Shown here piece by piece: positions 17,125-26,461 of a DNA stretch of 64,000 nt. Origin of the DNA: Spirochaeta thermophila DSM 6578 (GTDB lineage Bacteria; Spirochaetota; Spirochaetia; Winmispirales; Winmispiraceae). The notes under the pieces were generated by a model that saw only the letters and a list, made by a program, of their open reading frames with translations, did not search any database and had not been told where the DNA came from. The stretch spans positions 248,001-312,000 of the forward strand of contig NC_017583.1 of the NCBI RefSeq assembly GCF_000184345.1. Reading direction: 5' to 3'. Position 1 is the stretch's first letter. Every line of letters starts with the position of its first letter. The translations under genes and the position numbers were made by a program.

Positions 17125-18078
17125 GTGAGGCTGGTGGCGGTGCTCGTGACAAGCGACCGGCTCGAGGCGGAGTGGGCGAGGCAGGCACTGGAGGAGGCAG
17201 GGGTGGGGTGCGTGGTGCCCGAGGAGGGGGTCTTCCGTCTCTTCCCGGTGCCGGATGCGCAGCCTGCGTGTCGGGTGCTGGTGAGTGAGGAGGACAGGGA
17301 CGAGGCGGTGGGGGTGCTGCAGGAGGCGGGGCTCCTCGAGGCGCCGTTCTCGGTGTTGAGGTCTGCTCCTCCCGCCTGTCCTGTCTGCGGGGGGGAGCCG
17401 GAGCCGAGGCCTGCGGGAGGGGTGTTCGGAGCGCTGGGGAGGCTCGCGGGACTCGAGCGGGTGGGGTGTCGCGGCTGCGGGCTCGTCTGGTGGAGAAGCA
17501 CACGTGTCGGGAGGTATGAAGATGGTGCTCGAAGGAAAGCGGACGGACGCATGGCGGGATCGGAGGGTGTGGTACGGGACGGCCGAGTGCGGTTTGGGGT
17601 GGGTGGTGGCGGCGGCGACGAAGCGGGGGGTGTGCAGGGTGGCGTTCGGCGAGGGGGAGGGGGAGCTCGTGGGGCTGCTCGTGAGGGAGTTCGCGGGGGC
17701 CCGGCTCGAGGAGGGGGGGGAGGGGTTTCGCGAGGGGGTGCTGGCCGGGCTGCTGGAGGCGGTGGAGGAGCCGGGGGGGGAGGTGAGGATGGACGTCGAC
17801 CTCGTGGGGACGCCGTTCCAGCTGGCGGTGTGGGATGCGCTTCGGGGGATTCCGGCGGGGCAGGTGAGGACGTACGGCGAGGTGGCGCGGGCGGTGGGGC
17901 GGCCGGGGGCGGCGAGGGCCGTGGGTGCAGCGTGCGGGGCGAACAGGGTGGCGGTGCTGGTGCCGTGCCACCGGGTGGTGGGAGCCGGGGGGAGCCTGGG
18001 GGGCTATCGATGGGGGGTGTGGAGGAAGAGGGTGCTCCTGGAGCGGGAGGGATGGCGGGGATAAGACCGGATGTGTGA
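17125..18078 (+). CDS. DUF2007-like signal-transducing protein with zinc ribbon; 3' end uncertain
   Basis: The first 125 residues after the GTG at 17125 are convincing. A ferredoxin-like DUF2007 domain (RLVAVLVTSDRLEAEWARQ, then a repeat-like CRVLVSEEDRDEAVGVL) is followed by a zinc ribbon with CPVCGGEP and CRGCG. After about residue 130 the frame stays open to 18078 but becomes low-complexity Gly/Arg/Ala sequence. That tail is an out-of-frame reading of the ogt gene nested inside. Either the true protein ends in this artefactual tail, or a stop has been lost through mutation or a sequencing frameshift near 17510. Only the first part should be trusted. Confidence 0.5.
   Translation: MRLVAVLVTSDRLEAEWARQALEEAGVGCVVPEEGVFRLFPVPDAQPACRVLVSEEDRDEAVGVLQEAGLLEAPFSVLRSAPPACPVCGGEPEPRPAGGVFGALGRLAGLERVGCRGCGLVWWRSTRVGRYEDGARRKADGRMAGSEGVVRDGRVRFGVGGGGGDEAGGVQGGVRRGGGGARGAAREGVRGGPARGGGGGVSRGGAGRAAGGGGGAGGGGEDGRRPRGDAVPAGGVGCASGDSGGAGEDVRRGGAGGGAAGGGEGRGCSVRGEQGGGAGAVPPGGGSRGEPGGLSMGGVEEEGAPGAGGMAGIRPDV
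17522..18064 (+). CDS. ogt: methylated-DNA--protein-cysteine methyltransferase
   Basis: A 180-residue protein of the MGMT/Ogt family, which transfers O6-alkyl groups from guanine to an active-site cysteine. The core is present: GTPFQLAVWDALRGIPAGQV, then RTYGEVARAVGRP, ARAVGAACGANR and the active-site motif VLVPCHRVVGAGG, followed by GGYRWGVWRKR. The ATG at 17522 has GGAGGT six bases upstream. The whole gene lies within the open +1-shifted frame of the preceding DUF2007-like gene, which is unusual for two unrelated proteins. Confidence 0.88.
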   Translation: MVLEGKRTDAWRDRRVWYGTAECGLGWVVAAATKRGVCRVAFGEGEGELVGLLVREFAGARLEEGGEGFREGVLAGLLEAVEEPGGEVRMDVDLVGTPFQLAVWDALRGIPAGQVRTYGEVARAVGRPGAARAVGAACGANRVAVLVPCHRVVGAGGSLGGYRWGVWRKRVLLEREGWRG

Positions 18079-18124
18079 AGACGCCTCCTGAGGACGCTCC
18101 GATCGTCGGGCTGGGTGCGGTTTC

Positions 18125-18153
18125 TTGACTTTTTTTGTCGTCTACCCTTTACA
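18125..18153 (+). promoter_or_regulatory. probable promoter of nrdJ
   Basis: TTGACT (18125-18130), 17 bases, TTTACA (18148-18153). Downstream lie two AT-rich motifs, CACATATGGG and CTACATATAG, whose relation to NrdR boxes is weak. AAGGAGGGGAGG precedes the nrdJ ATG. Confidence 0.5.
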
Positions 18154-18222
18154 ACCCCACATATGGGTGATATATTCCATTCTTGTGAGATGAAACCCTA
18201 CATATAGCGCAAGGAGGGGAGG

Positions 18223-21200
18223 ATGAAGATAGTGCGTCGTTTCACGGAGGGACTCTCCGATCCGTACGAGGGGATCACCTGGGAGACGAGGGTGAGCGAG
18301 ATCCGGGATGTGGAAGGGAGGGTGATCTTCCGCCAGGAGAACGTGGTGGTACCCTCGTCCTGGTCGCAGATCGCCACCGATATTCTCGCGCAGAAGTACT
18401 TCAGGCGCAGGGGGGTACCGGTGGAGATCTCTCCCGACGGAAGGGAGTATGACGCACGGCAGGTCTTCCACCGGCTCGCCTACACCTGGATGTGGTGGGG
18501 AAAGGAGGCGGGTTACTTCGATTCCGAGGAGGATGCACAGGCCTTCTATGACGAGGTGTGTTATATGCTCGCCCATCAGATGGCGGCGCCCAACTCGCCG
18601 CAGTGGTTCAACACGGGGCTCCACGCGGTGTATGGGATAGAGGGGCCGCCGCAGGGCCACTACTACGTGGACCATCGGACCGGGGAACTCGAGAAGTCCG
18701 CGAACGCCTACAGCAGACCCCAGCCGCATGCCTGTTTCATCCTCGACGTGGAGGACGACCTGGTGGGTGAAGGGGGGATCATGGACGCCCTCCACAGGGA
18801 GGCCCGCATCTTCAAATACGGGTCCGGAACCGGGAGCAATTTCTCCAAGATCCGGGCCGAGGGCGAGCCCCTCAGCGGCGGAGGGATGTCCTCCGGACTC
18901 ATGTCGTTCCTCAAGGTCTTCGACCGGTCGGCCGCGGCGATAAAGAGTGGAGGGACGACGAGACGCGCGGCGAAGATGGTGGTCCTCGATGTGGATCACC
19001 CGGATATCCTCACGTTCGTACGGTGGAAGGTGGAAGAGGAGTACAAGGTCGCGTCCCTGGTGGCGGGGAGCCGCCTCGTGGCACGACACGCCCGGGAGAT
19101 CCTCTCGGCCTACCGGAGCGAAGGTGATGTGGCGGCTGGGGGCGTCCGCGACGCGGTGGGGAGGGCCCTGGAGGCGGGCGTACCGGAACAGTTCGTCCAT
19201 CAGGTGCTCAGGCTCGCCGAGGAGGGGATGGGGCCCGAGGAGTTTCCGGTGTACACCACCGACTGGGAGGGCGAGGCCTATGCCACGGTGAGCGGGCAGT
19301 CTTCGAACAACTCCGTGAGGGTCTCGCACGAGTTCATGCTCGCGGTGCAGGAGGACGGGGAGTGGCCGCTCACCGCCCGTACCACGGGCGAGGTGGTGCG
19401 CACGGTGAGGGCGCGGGATCTGTGGAACGAGATCGTGCTCGCGGCCTGGCGGTGTGCGGATCCCGGGCTCCAGTTCGATACCACCATCAACGAGTGGCAC
19501 ACGTGTCCCGCGGATGGTCGTATCCGGGCCTCCAATCCCTGTTCGGAGTACATGTTCCTCGACGATACGGCATGCAACCTGGCCTCCCTCAACCTCCTCG
19601 CCTTCTACGACGAAGAAGAGGGGAGATTCGACGTGGACTCCTTCGTCCATGCGGTGGACATCTGGACCCTCATCCTCGAGATCAGTGTGGTGATGGCCCA
19701 GTTCCCTTCCGCCGAAGTGGCCCGAAGGAGCTATCTCTACCGGACGCTGGGCCTCGGCTTCGCCAATCTGGGGAGCCTCCTCATGGTGATGGGGCTTCCC
19801 TACGACAGCGATGAGGGTCGTGCGGTGGCGGGGGCGATCACGGCGATCATGACCGGAAGGGCGTACCACATGTCGGCGAGGATGGCGGCCGAGTGGGGGC
19901 CGTTCCCCAGGTTCGAGGCGAACAGGGAGCACATGTTACGGGTGGTCCGCAACCACGCGAGGGCGGCGCGCCAGGCCCCGCCGGAGGAGTACGAGGGGCT
20001 CTCGGTCACTCCCATGGGACTCGATCCCGGCCACACCCCGGACTACCTGTTGGAGGCTGCGAGGCGGGTGTGGGACGAGGCCCTGGAATGGGGGGAACGG
20101 CACGGTTTCAGGAACGCACAAGTGAGCGCCATCGCCCCCACGGGGACGATAGGGCTGCTCATGGACTGCGATACCACGGGGATAGAGCCGGATTACGCCC
20201 TCGTGAAGTTCAAGAAGCTCGCAGGAGGGGGGTACTTCAAGATCATCAACCGATCGGTACCGCCGGCTCTCAGGCGGCTCGGCTATTCGGCCGAGCAGGT
20301 GGAGGAGATCGTGCGATACTGCGTGGGGCGAGGGACGCTCAAGGGTGCGCCCGGGGTCTCGTACGAGGTCCTGAGGGAGAAGGGGATTCCCGAGGAGGAG
20401 CTCGAGGCCGTGGAGGAGCGGCTCAGGGGGGCTTTCTCCTTGAGGGGCGTCCTGGGGGTGTGGGCCTTCTCGGCGGGGACGCTCGATCGTCTCGGGGTGC
20501 CGGAAGAGGCACGTAAGGATCCGTCGTTCGATCTTCTCGGATTCCTGGGGTTCTCGGAGGAGGAGGTGGGGGCGGCCGAGGAGTGGGCCTGCGGTGCCAT
20601 GACCCTCGAGGGAGCCCCGTATCTTCGTGAGGAGCATCTGCCGGTCTTCGACACGGCTACCCCTTCGGGACGGAAGGGGAGCCGGGCGATCTCGTGGCGG
20701 GGACATATCCTCATGATGGCGGCGGTGCAGCCGTTCGTGAGCGGGGCGATCTCCAAGACCATCAACATGCCCCAGAGCGCCACGGTGCGGGATGTCGAGG
20801 AGGCCTACTTCCTCTCATGGCGGAGCATGCTCAAGGCGGTGGCCCTCTATCGTGACGGCTCGAAGCTCAGCCAGCCGCTCGTGGGGGCGGGGAGTGCGCG
20901 GGACAGGGTCGCGGAGGTCATCGCGGAGGCGGAGAGGGCGGTGGGGACGGCACGGCCTGCCGGGCGGGTGGAGGATGGGGGGCTCCCTCGGGGGAGGCGC
21001 CGGGTCCTCCCGCCCCGGCGTACGGGGTACACGCAGAAGGCGAAGATAGGGGGGCACAGCCTCTTCATCAGAACCGGTGAGTACGAGGATGGAACCCCGG
21101 GCGAGATCTTCCTCGACATGTACAAGGAGGGCGCAGCCTTCAGATCCCTCCTCAACAGTTTTGCCATCGCAGTCTCTCTGGGGCTCCAGTACGGAGTGCC

Positions 21201-21585
21201 GCTCGAGGAGTTCGTGGACGCCTTCGTCTTCACCCGGTTCGAGCCCAACGGCATGGTGCAGGGACACCCCTACATCAAGATGGCCACCTCGGTCATCGAT
21301 CTCATTTTCCGTGACCTGGCCATCTCCTACCTCAAGCGCTACGATCTCGCCCATGTGACTCCGGAGGACCTCTCTTCCACCGAGTTGCGGAGGGAGGTAT
21401 CCCTGGAGGGACCTCTGCATCGAGGAGAGGAGGTCCCTCGTTCGCGGAAGGATGTCCTACGGGAAGAGGCCCGCAGGAAGGGCTACGAGGGCGATCCGTG
21501 CCCCGTGTGCGGCAACTTCACCATGGTGAGGAACGGCACCTGCCTCAAGTGTGAGACCTGCGGGGCCACCACCGGGTGTTCGTGA
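18223..21585 (+). CDS. nrdJ: adenosylcobalamin-dependent ribonucleoside-diphosphate reductase (class II)
   Basis: A 1120-residue protein of the B12-dependent RNR family, which reduces ribonucleotides using a thiyl radical generated from adenosylcobalamin and needs no oxygen. Visible are [86 protein letters not shown] (near 440), [10 protein letters not shown], and [16 protein letters not shown]. The C-terminal zinc-ribbon-like tail has CPVCGN and [14 protein letters not shown], supplying redox cysteines. The length fits the long bacterial type. The start follows AAGGAGGGGAGG. It is probably monocistronic. With metH it points to a substantial cobalamin requirement. Confidence 0.95.
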   Translation: MKIVRRFTEGLSDPYEGITWETRVSEIRDVEGRVIFRQENVVVPSSWSQIATDILAQKYFRRRGVPVEISPDGREYDARQVFHRLAYTWMWWGKEAGYFDSEEDAQAFYDEVCYMLAHQMAAPNSPQWFNTGLHAVYGIEGPPQGHYYVDHRTGELEKSANAYSRPQPHACFILDVEDDLVGEGGIMDALHREARIFKYGSGTGSNFSKIRAEGEPLSGGGMSSGLMSFLKVFDRSAAAIKSGGTTRRAAKMVVLDVDHPDILTFVRWKVEEEYKVASLVAGSRLVARHAREILSAYRSEGDVAAGGVRDAVGRALEAGVPEQFVHQVLRLAEEGMGPEEFPVYTTDWEGEAYATVSGQSSNNSVRVSHEFMLAVQEDGEWPLTARTTGEVVRTVRARDLWNEIVLAAWRCADPGLQFDTTINEWHTCPADGRIRASNPCSEYMFLDDTACNLASLNLLAFYDEEEGRFDVDSFVHAVDIWTLILEISVVMAQFPSAEVARRSYLYRTLGLGFANLGSLLMVMGLPYDSDEGRAVAGAITAIMTGRAYHMSARMAAEWGPFPRFEANREHMLRVVRNHARAARQAPPEEYEGLSVTPMGLDPGHTPDYLLEAARRVWDEALEWGERHGFRNAQVSAIAPTGTIGLLMDCDTTGIEPDYALVKFKKLAGGGYFKIINRSVPPALRRLGYSAEQVEEIVRYCVGRGTLKGAPGVSYEVLREKGIPEEELEAVEERLRGAFSLRGVLGVWAFSAGTLDRLGVPEEARKDPSFDLLGFLGFSEEEVGAAEEWACGAMTLEGAPYLREEHLPVFDTATPSGRKGSRAISWRGHILMMAAVQPFVSGAISKTINMPQSATVRDVEEAYFLSWRSMLKAVALYRDGSKLSQPLVGAGSARDRVAEVIAEAERAVGTARPAGRVEDGGLPRGRRRVLPPRRTGYTQKAKIGGHSLFIRTGEYEDGTPGEIFLDMYKEGAAFRSLLNSFAIAVSLGLQYGVPLEEFVDAFVFTRFEPNGMVQGHPYIKMATSVIDLIFRDLAISYLKRYDLAHVTPEDLSSTELRREVSLEGPLHRGEEVPRSRKDVLREEARRKGYEGDPCPVCGNFTMVRNGTCLKCETCGATTGCS

Positions 21586-21648
21586 GGTGGGTGGAGCCTG
21601 TTGGAACGGCCTTCGAGGCGAGGTGCGGTGGCCCGGGGTCGGGGTAAC

Positions 21649-21677
21649 TTTACAGGGATGTGAGTTTCTGGTATAGT
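21649..21677 (+). promoter_or_regulatory. strong sigma-70-like promoter of rpmB
   Basis: TTTACA (21649-21654), 17 bases, TATAGT (21672-21677). Each hexamer differs by one base from consensus. The leader to the ATG at 21708 would be about 24 bases. Confidence 0.7.
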
Positions 21678-21707
21678 GGCACAACATTTCGCACGAGGGA
21701 GTTACCG

Positions 21708-21899
21708 ATGGCACGGCGTTGTGAAATCTGTGGGAAACAGACGCGCAGTGGATTTACGGTGAGCCATGCCCACAACCGGAGCAAGCGCACCTTCAAGCCG
21801 AATATCCAGAAGATCCAGATCGTGGACGGTAAGCGCGTGAGGACCATCAAGATCTGTACGAGGTGTCTGAGATCGGGGAAAGTGGTGAAGGCGGTCTGA
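21708..21899 (+). CDS. rpmB: 50S ribosomal protein L28
   Basis: A 63-residue basic protein starting MARRCEICGKQTRSG, with the L28 segments HAHNRSKRTFKPN and a second CxxC-type pair (KICTRCLRSG). It is therefore the zinc-binding (C+) form of L28. The length is typical. GAGGGAG lies six bases before the ATG. It is monocistronic, with its own strong promoter and terminator. Confidence 0.97.
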   Translation: MARRCEICGKQTRSGFTVSHAHNRSKRTFKPNIQKIQIVDGKRVRTIKICTRCLRSGKVVKAV

Positions 21900-21913
21900 C
21901 GCGGACCTCTGTG

Positions 21914-21947
21914 CAGAGAGGACTCTCCGGAGAGGGGAGTCTCTTTT
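21914..21947 (+). terminator. intrinsic terminator of rpmB
   Basis: AGAGGACTC pairs with GAGTCTCT with one bulged base, and TTTTT follows at 21944-21948. It lies about 15 bases after the rpmB stop codon. Confidence 0.7.
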
Positions 21948-21949
21948 TG

Positions 21950-22193
21950 TCCCCGACCTCTTCATGCGGAGGAGCCACGGTTTCCTCGTATCCTGTCGGA
22001 TGTGCGGCGTCCATGGACCGGGGAGGGGTGTGGTGTTCCGGCCCGATCCACGGGCCTTCCCATGTTCGAGGGGATGGTGGAGGGGAGGGGCGCCCCGCGA
22101 GGTCCTGGATGGTCTCGTGGATGGTGAGACGATGCTCCATCGTGCACCTCGTCTCTTGATCGTCCCCCGGTTCCGGGGGAAGAGGATCTCTCC
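21950..22193. other. non-coding stretch between rpmB and the superoxide reductase gene
   Basis: About 240 bases without a convincing gene on either strand. The small open frames here lack start signals and family resemblance. A short GC hairpin (CCCCCGG/CCGGGGG around 22164-22179) is visible. I see no riboswitch that I recognise. Confidence 0.5.
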
Positions 22194-22222
22194 TTGCGCC
22201 CTCTCGGGTGAGGGTATATACT
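22194..22222 (+). promoter_or_regulatory. probable promoter of the superoxide reductase gene
   Basis: TTGCGC (22194-22199), 17 bases, TATACT (22217-22222). The gene start at 22257 is preceded by AAGGAGGAG. Confidence 0.55.
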
Positions 22223-22256
22223 TTTCCCTATCGACCAGATTCACAAGGAGGAGTGT

Positions 22257-22652
22257 ATGGCCCTTGGAGAATGGATCAAGAGCGACGATTTCAAGACCGA
22301 GAAACATGTGCCGGTCATCGAGCTTCCCGGAAAGGTGAAGAAGGGGGAGGCGGTGCTCGTCACGGTGACGGTGGGCAAGGAGATCCCCCATCCCAACACC
22401 ACCGAGCATTTCATCCAATGGATCCGCCTCTACTACAAGGATGTGGATGGAAAGTTCGCCATCGACCTGGGGTGTGCCGAGTTCAATGCCCATGGCGCCA
22501 CCACTGCGGGACCGAACACCGGTCCTGCCTACACCGAGCCGGTGGCGGTGTTCAAGGTGAAGCTCGACAAACCCGGCACCCTGGTGGCCGAGAGCTATTG
22601 CAACATCCACGGCCTCTGGGAGAGTAGTGTGGAGGTGAAGCCGGAGGGCTGA
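22257..22652 (+). CDS. superoxide reductase (neelaredoxin type)
   Basis: A 131-residue single-domain superoxide reductase without the N-terminal desulforedoxin centre. The iron ligands are all visible: EKHVPVIE (Glu and first His), HPNTTEHFIQWI (two His), and the C-terminal CNIHGLWES (Cys and His). It reduces superoxide to hydrogen peroxide in the cytoplasm without making oxygen, as expected in an anaerobe. The peroxide could be removed by the peroxiredoxin encoded at 62032-62685. It has its own promoter and a strong AAGGAGGAG. Confidence 0.95.
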   Translation: MALGEWIKSDDFKTEKHVPVIELPGKVKKGEAVLVTVTVGKEIPHPNTTEHFIQWIRLYYKDVDGKFAIDLGCAEFNAHGATTAGPNTGPAYTEPVAVFKVKLDKPGTLVAESYCNIHGLWESSVEVKPEG

Positions 22653-22774
22653 GGAGGACGGTGCCCCTTCACTGGAAAAAGCGAGGGCTGTGGTGTATCC
22701 TGGAAGGGAGCCACGGCCCTGCGTTTTTACAAGGCTTTGATGCGGGCCGCTTCGCCAGGAGGGGAGGGACCGCC

Positions 22775-24061
22775 ATGAAGACCTTCGTTCTCGACACCAA
22801 CGTCCTCATCCACCGCCCTGATGCCATCCTCAGCTTCAAGGACAACGAGGTGGTCATCCCCATCTGGGTGCTCGAGGAGCTCGACAAGCTCAAAAGCTTC
22901 AGCGACGAACGGGGCAGGAACGCCCGTGCTGCGATCAGGTTCCTGGACGAGCGGCGCAAGAAGGGAAACCTGAGCGAGGGCGTGGCGATAGAGCACGGGA
23001 TCGTGCTCCGTGTGCTCCTCGGATTCTGGAAGGACGAAAAGGGCTTTCTCTCGGACAAGCCCGATAACCAGATCCTCCTCGCCGCTTACCACCTGCAGAA
23101 GCACGGGAAGGAGGTCTTCTTCGTCTCGAAGGACATCAACGCCCGGGTGAAGGCCACGGCCCTCGGGCTCAAGGCCGTGGACTACGAGAAGCAGAAGGTG
23201 AACATCGAGAGTCTCTACAGCGGGTACGTGGAGCAGGACGCCAAGGAGGAGACGCTCGATGATCTCGACCGGGAGGAGGCCGTGTCGTCGCCCGGCGCGT
23301 TCTATCCCAACCAGTTCGTGGTGCTCAAAGGGGCGCACTCGGGCCGGGAGATGCTCACCCGGTACCGCCACGAGGACCACACGTTGCGGTATGTGATTCC
23401 CCGACCTTCGAGTGTGTGGGGGGTGAAGCCGCGCAATCGTGAACAGGAGATGGCCTTCGACCTGCTCCTCGACGACGAGGTGCAGCTCGTGACCTTGGTG
23501 GGCAAGGCCGGTACGGGGAAGACCCTCCTCGCTCTCGCTGCGGGACTCAAGAAGGTACTCGAGGACAAGGCGTACAAACGTCTCCTCGTGACCCGCCCGG
23601 TAGTGCCCATGGGAAAGGATATCGGTTTCCTCCCCGGTGACAAGGAGGAGAAGCTCTCCCATTGGATGCAGCCGATCTTCGACAACCTCGACTACCTGGT
23701 GAGTGTGTACTCCAGGGGACACGTCAAGAGCGTGGAGGAGCTCCTCGCCCAGGACGTGATCGAGATGGAGGCGCTTTCCTTCATCAGAGGGAGGTCTCTC
23801 CCCTACCAGTACATCATCATCGACGAGGCCCAGAATCTCTCGCCCCACGAGATAAAGACCATCGTGAGCAGGGCGGGTCACCACACCAAGATGGTCCTCA
23901 CTGGTGATCCTTTCCAGATCGACAGCCCTTACCTCGATGCGAACTCCAACGGCCTCACTTATCTCGTGGAGGCCTTCAAGGGCCAGGAGATCTTCGGCCA
24001 CGTGACGCTCCACAAGTCCGAACGAAGCACCCTTGCGGAGCTCGCCGCCGAGCTCCTCTAG
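22775..24061 (+). CDS. PIN-PhoH fusion ATPase (YlaK/PhoH2 type)
   Basis: A 428-residue protein. The N-terminal PIN nuclease domain (about 1-140) has the acidic residues in VLDTNVLIHRP, SDKPDNQIL and FVSKDINARVKA. The C-terminal PhoH ATPase (about 220-428) has Walker A in LVGKAGTGKTLLALA and Walker B in IIIDEAQNLSPHE. In characterised PIN-PhoH proteins (mycobacterial PhoH2) these act as an RNase/RNA-unwinding pair. I chose the ATG at 22775 because the PIN motif follows directly and AGGAGGGGAGG precedes it. The open frame extends upstream, but without coding character. Confidence 0.92.
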   Translation: MKTFVLDTNVLIHRPDAILSFKDNEVVIPIWVLEELDKLKSFSDERGRNARAAIRFLDERRKKGNLSEGVAIEHGIVLRVLLGFWKDEKGFLSDKPDNQILLAAYHLQKHGKEVFFVSKDINARVKATALGLKAVDYEKQKVNIESLYSGYVEQDAKEETLDDLDREEAVSSPGAFYPNQFVVLKGAHSGREMLTRYRHEDHTLRYVIPRPSSVWGVKPRNREQEMAFDLLLDDEVQLVTLVGKAGTGKTLLALAAGLKKVLEDKAYKRLLVTRPVVPMGKDIGFLPGDKEEKLSHWMQPIFDNLDYLVSVYSRGHVKSVEELLAQDVIEMEALSFIRGRSLPYQYIIIDEAQNLSPHEIKTIVSRAGHHTKMVLTGDPFQIDSPYLDANSNGLTYLVEAFKGQEIFGHVTLHKSERSTLAELAAELL

Positions 24062-24108
24062 GGAGGTTCCCCTCAACCGGGAGGTGTGATCTGCCGAGAG
24101 TAAGAGAG

Positions 24109-26391
24109 ATGTGGCGTCGTCTCCTCGTGAGCCTGGGTCTCCTCTGTTCGTTCCTTCTCGGTGCAGAGGAGGTGGTCTTCTCGGACCTCGTGCTCTCTCC
24201 CCTCAACACCGTACTCTTCACTGCCTCGCTCTCCGTGCCCGGCGTAGGAGCGTATCGTACCGCATTCTGGGCCGAGCCGGGCACCGGCACCCTCCAGCAG
24301 CTCTCGTTCTTCCCTGAACGGATGAGGTTCCTTCCCGCCTTGGGAAAGGTGCAGATCTACAATCGCTACGGCCTCTTCCGTATCCCTCTCGAGGGGGGAA
24401 GGGTCGAGGTGGTGGAGAGGTTTCCCGCCTTCGTGAGAGGAGCCGAGATCGCCACCACTTCTCCGCTGCCCATCGCTACTTCGCCCGACGGCCGGTACCT
24501 GGTGCACTTCGAGAAGGACTCCCCGGCGTACGGTACCCTCGTGATGGTGGACCTCGAGACCGGGGAGGAGGTGGTGGTGGCCGAGGGGATCGAGCTCTCG
24601 TACCGAGAGATCCCTGTCTCCTGGGCACCTGACAGCTCGCTCTTTCTCTACGCCCACGATGGTATGGTCTACTACTTCTCGATCTCCCAGTGGCGGGAGG
24701 GGAGGGTTCTCTCACCGGAGCGAAGGGTCATGGGACGGGGGAAGATCGGCTCGGTGTTCTGGGGAGGGGGAGGGCGTCTCTACTTCGTGGAGGGTACGGT
24801 CATAAAGGTCTTCCGGAAGGAGGAGATTTTCACCCATGGCTTCTACTACGGGGTGGTGAAGGTGGGTCGAGTGGTGGGGAAGCTCCCCTTTCACTTCGAT
24901 CCCAATTTCGACCGGTTGTGGATCGGGCCGGAGGAGAACTTCGTGCTGTTCTGCAGGGCGGGGCGGGACGTCTTCCTCTATCCCCTCGACCGTGAGGACT
25001 ACGAGGGCGGTGCACTCCAGGAACCGTCGCTCGTGCTCCCCCGGCGCATGTACCTCGAGGACGTGGTGTGGGACGATGAGGGAAAGCTCACCCTGTTCGT
25101 GAAGGAGGTGCACGACGGCACGGTGGAGAGGCGCCTCTTCTGGATGGTGGTGGGTTCCCAGCGGGTCTTCGAGGAACGGGAGGAACGACCGCAGGTGTGG
25201 GCCCTGTCCGAGGACGGGTCCTACCTCGCCTTGGCCATGGAGGACGGAGTCCACCTCTACCGCTACGACTCGTGGACCGAGGTGGGGAGGATCGATCACC
25301 CCGAGCCCGTGGTGCTCGCGTGGGCAGGAGACGATCTCGTGGTGGGCGGCAGGTGGTCGGTGTCCCGGTACGGCAGGGACGGGAGCCTGAAGGCACTGCT
25401 CTGCATCTCCCAGCCCGAAGGACTCGGCTTCACGGTGGGAGACTACCGGCCCATGGTGTGGGCAGGGAAGGATACGGTGCAGTGGGATGTCGCCCGGGCG
25501 GTCTTCGAGGTGAGGGAGGATCGTCCTGCCGCCGGGGCGCCCGTCCTCAACACGAGTGCCTACCGTGTGTATCTCCAGGATCTCCCCGAACAGCCCTATC
25601 GGAACATCGTGATGGTGAGGGATCTGCAAGGCCTCTCGACATACCCGCTCTTCCCCCCGCCCGAGCGTTCGTATGAACCCTTTCCGGAGAAAGACGAATC
25701 GGTTGATTTCACCTACTTCACGCATGGATCCCGACTCAGGAGACGGGAGGTGGCCCTGGTGTTCAACGCGATCTCCTCGGCCGAGGGGTTGGTCCGGGTC
25801 CTCGAGCTCCTCAAGGAGTACGGGGTGAAGGCCACGTTCTTCTTGAACGGCGACTTCATGAGGGAGAATCCCGGGGCTACGAGGCAGATCTCCACCTTCG
25901 CGGCTGAGGTGGGATCGCTCTTCTACACTCATTTCGACATGTCGGATTCCCGTTTTGCGCTCTCCGAAGGATTCATACAACAGGGGCTCGCCCGTACCGA
26001 GGACGAGTATTTCGAGATCACGGGCAGAGAGCTTGCCCTTCTGTGGCACGCGCCGTATTATTTCGTGAGGGAGGATCTCCTCAGGGCGGCGGCGGCCATG
26101 AACTACGTGTACGTGGGCTGCGATGTCGACAGCCTCGACTGGGTCCCCCAGTTCACAAGAGAGGGGGAGTCGAGGCTCTATGCTCCGGCCGCCCGGCTCG
26201 TGGAACGGATCGTGAGTATGAAGAAGCCCGGGTCGATCGTCGCCTTCACCGTGGGGAGGCCCGACGAGAAGGACCCGGTTCGGCGGCGTGAGGACTATCT
26301 CTTCCAGAAGCTCGACGTGTTCCTGAATGAACTCATTGCGAGGGGATACCGGTTCGTGACGGTCTCGGAACTCATGGAGCACGCGCGGTGA
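24109..26391 (+). CDS. exported beta-propeller-like protein with degenerate polysaccharide-deacetylase domain
   Basis: A 760-residue protein with a signal peptide (MWRRLLVSLGLLCSFLLG). The N-terminal 520 residues contain repeated WD/PQQ-like beta blades with SPDGRYLVHF, APDSSLFLYA and SEDGSYLALAM. The C-terminal region (about 540-755) has the NodB-fold order: VALVFNAISSAEG, then KEYGVKATFFLNGDF, AEVGSLFYTH, LLWHAPYYF, GCDVDSLDW, PGSIVAFTVG. The TFDDG motif is replaced by VFNAIS and other catalytic positions are altered, so deacetylase activity is doubtful. It may bind glycan or act as a scaffold. It lies 47 bases after phoH. Confidence 0.75.
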   Translation: MWRRLLVSLGLLCSFLLGAEEVVFSDLVLSPLNTVLFTASLSVPGVGAYRTAFWAEPGTGTLQQLSFFPERMRFLPALGKVQIYNRYGLFRIPLEGGRVEVVERFPAFVRGAEIATTSPLPIATSPDGRYLVHFEKDSPAYGTLVMVDLETGEEVVVAEGIELSYREIPVSWAPDSSLFLYAHDGMVYYFSISQWREGRVLSPERRVMGRGKIGSVFWGGGGRLYFVEGTVIKVFRKEEIFTHGFYYGVVKVGRVVGKLPFHFDPNFDRLWIGPEENFVLFCRAGRDVFLYPLDREDYEGGALQEPSLVLPRRMYLEDVVWDDEGKLTLFVKEVHDGTVERRLFWMVVGSQRVFEEREERPQVWALSEDGSYLALAMEDGVHLYRYDSWTEVGRIDHPEPVVLAWAGDDLVVGGRWSVSRYGRDGSLKALLCISQPEGLGFTVGDYRPMVWAGKDTVQWDVARAVFEVREDRPAAGAPVLNTSAYRVYLQDLPEQPYRNIVMVRDLQGLSTYPLFPPPERSYEPFPEKDESVDFTYFTHGSRLRRREVALVFNAISSAEGLVRVLELLKEYGVKATFFLNGDFMRENPGATRQISTFAAEVGSLFYTHFDMSDSRFALSEGFIQQGLARTEDEYFEITGRELALLWHAPYYFVREDLLRAAAAMNYVYVGCDVDSLDWVPQFTREGESRLYAPAARLVERIVSMKKPGSIVAFTVGRPDEKDPVRRREDYLFQKLDVFLNELIARGYRFVTVSELMEHAR

Positions 26392-26410
26392 GATCCTTGG
26401 GATATTTCCA

Positions 26411-26437
26411 TAAAGAGGAGCGTCCGTCGCTCCGATA
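26411..26437 (+). promoter_or_regulatory. sigma-28-like (flagellar) promoter ahead of fliS
   Basis: TAAAG (26411-26415) and CCGATA (26432-26437) resemble the TAAA-N15-GCCGATAA flagellar consensus, with one extra base of spacing and TCCGATAG in place of GCCGATAA. The position just before a flagellar gene supports it. An inverted repeat GGAGCG/CGCTCC lies between the two elements. Confidence 0.5.
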
Positions 26438-26461
26438 GATAATGCAGAGAGGGGTAGGACC

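Noticed and set aside
18150-18222. NrdR boxes upstream of nrdJ
   Set aside because: Two CATAT-containing AT-rich motifs lie there, but neither matches the 16-base NrdR consensus well (about 9 of 16 at best), and their symmetry is poor.
18065-18222. Cobalamin riboswitch ahead of nrdJ
   Set aside because: The space is under 160 bases and includes the promoter. I see no B12-box or the stem pattern of that riboswitch.
22661-22774. N-terminal extension of the PIN-PhoH protein
   Set aside because: The frame is open upstream, but the PIN motif starts right after ATG 22775, which has a strong AGGAGGGGAGG. The upstream part has no homologous character.
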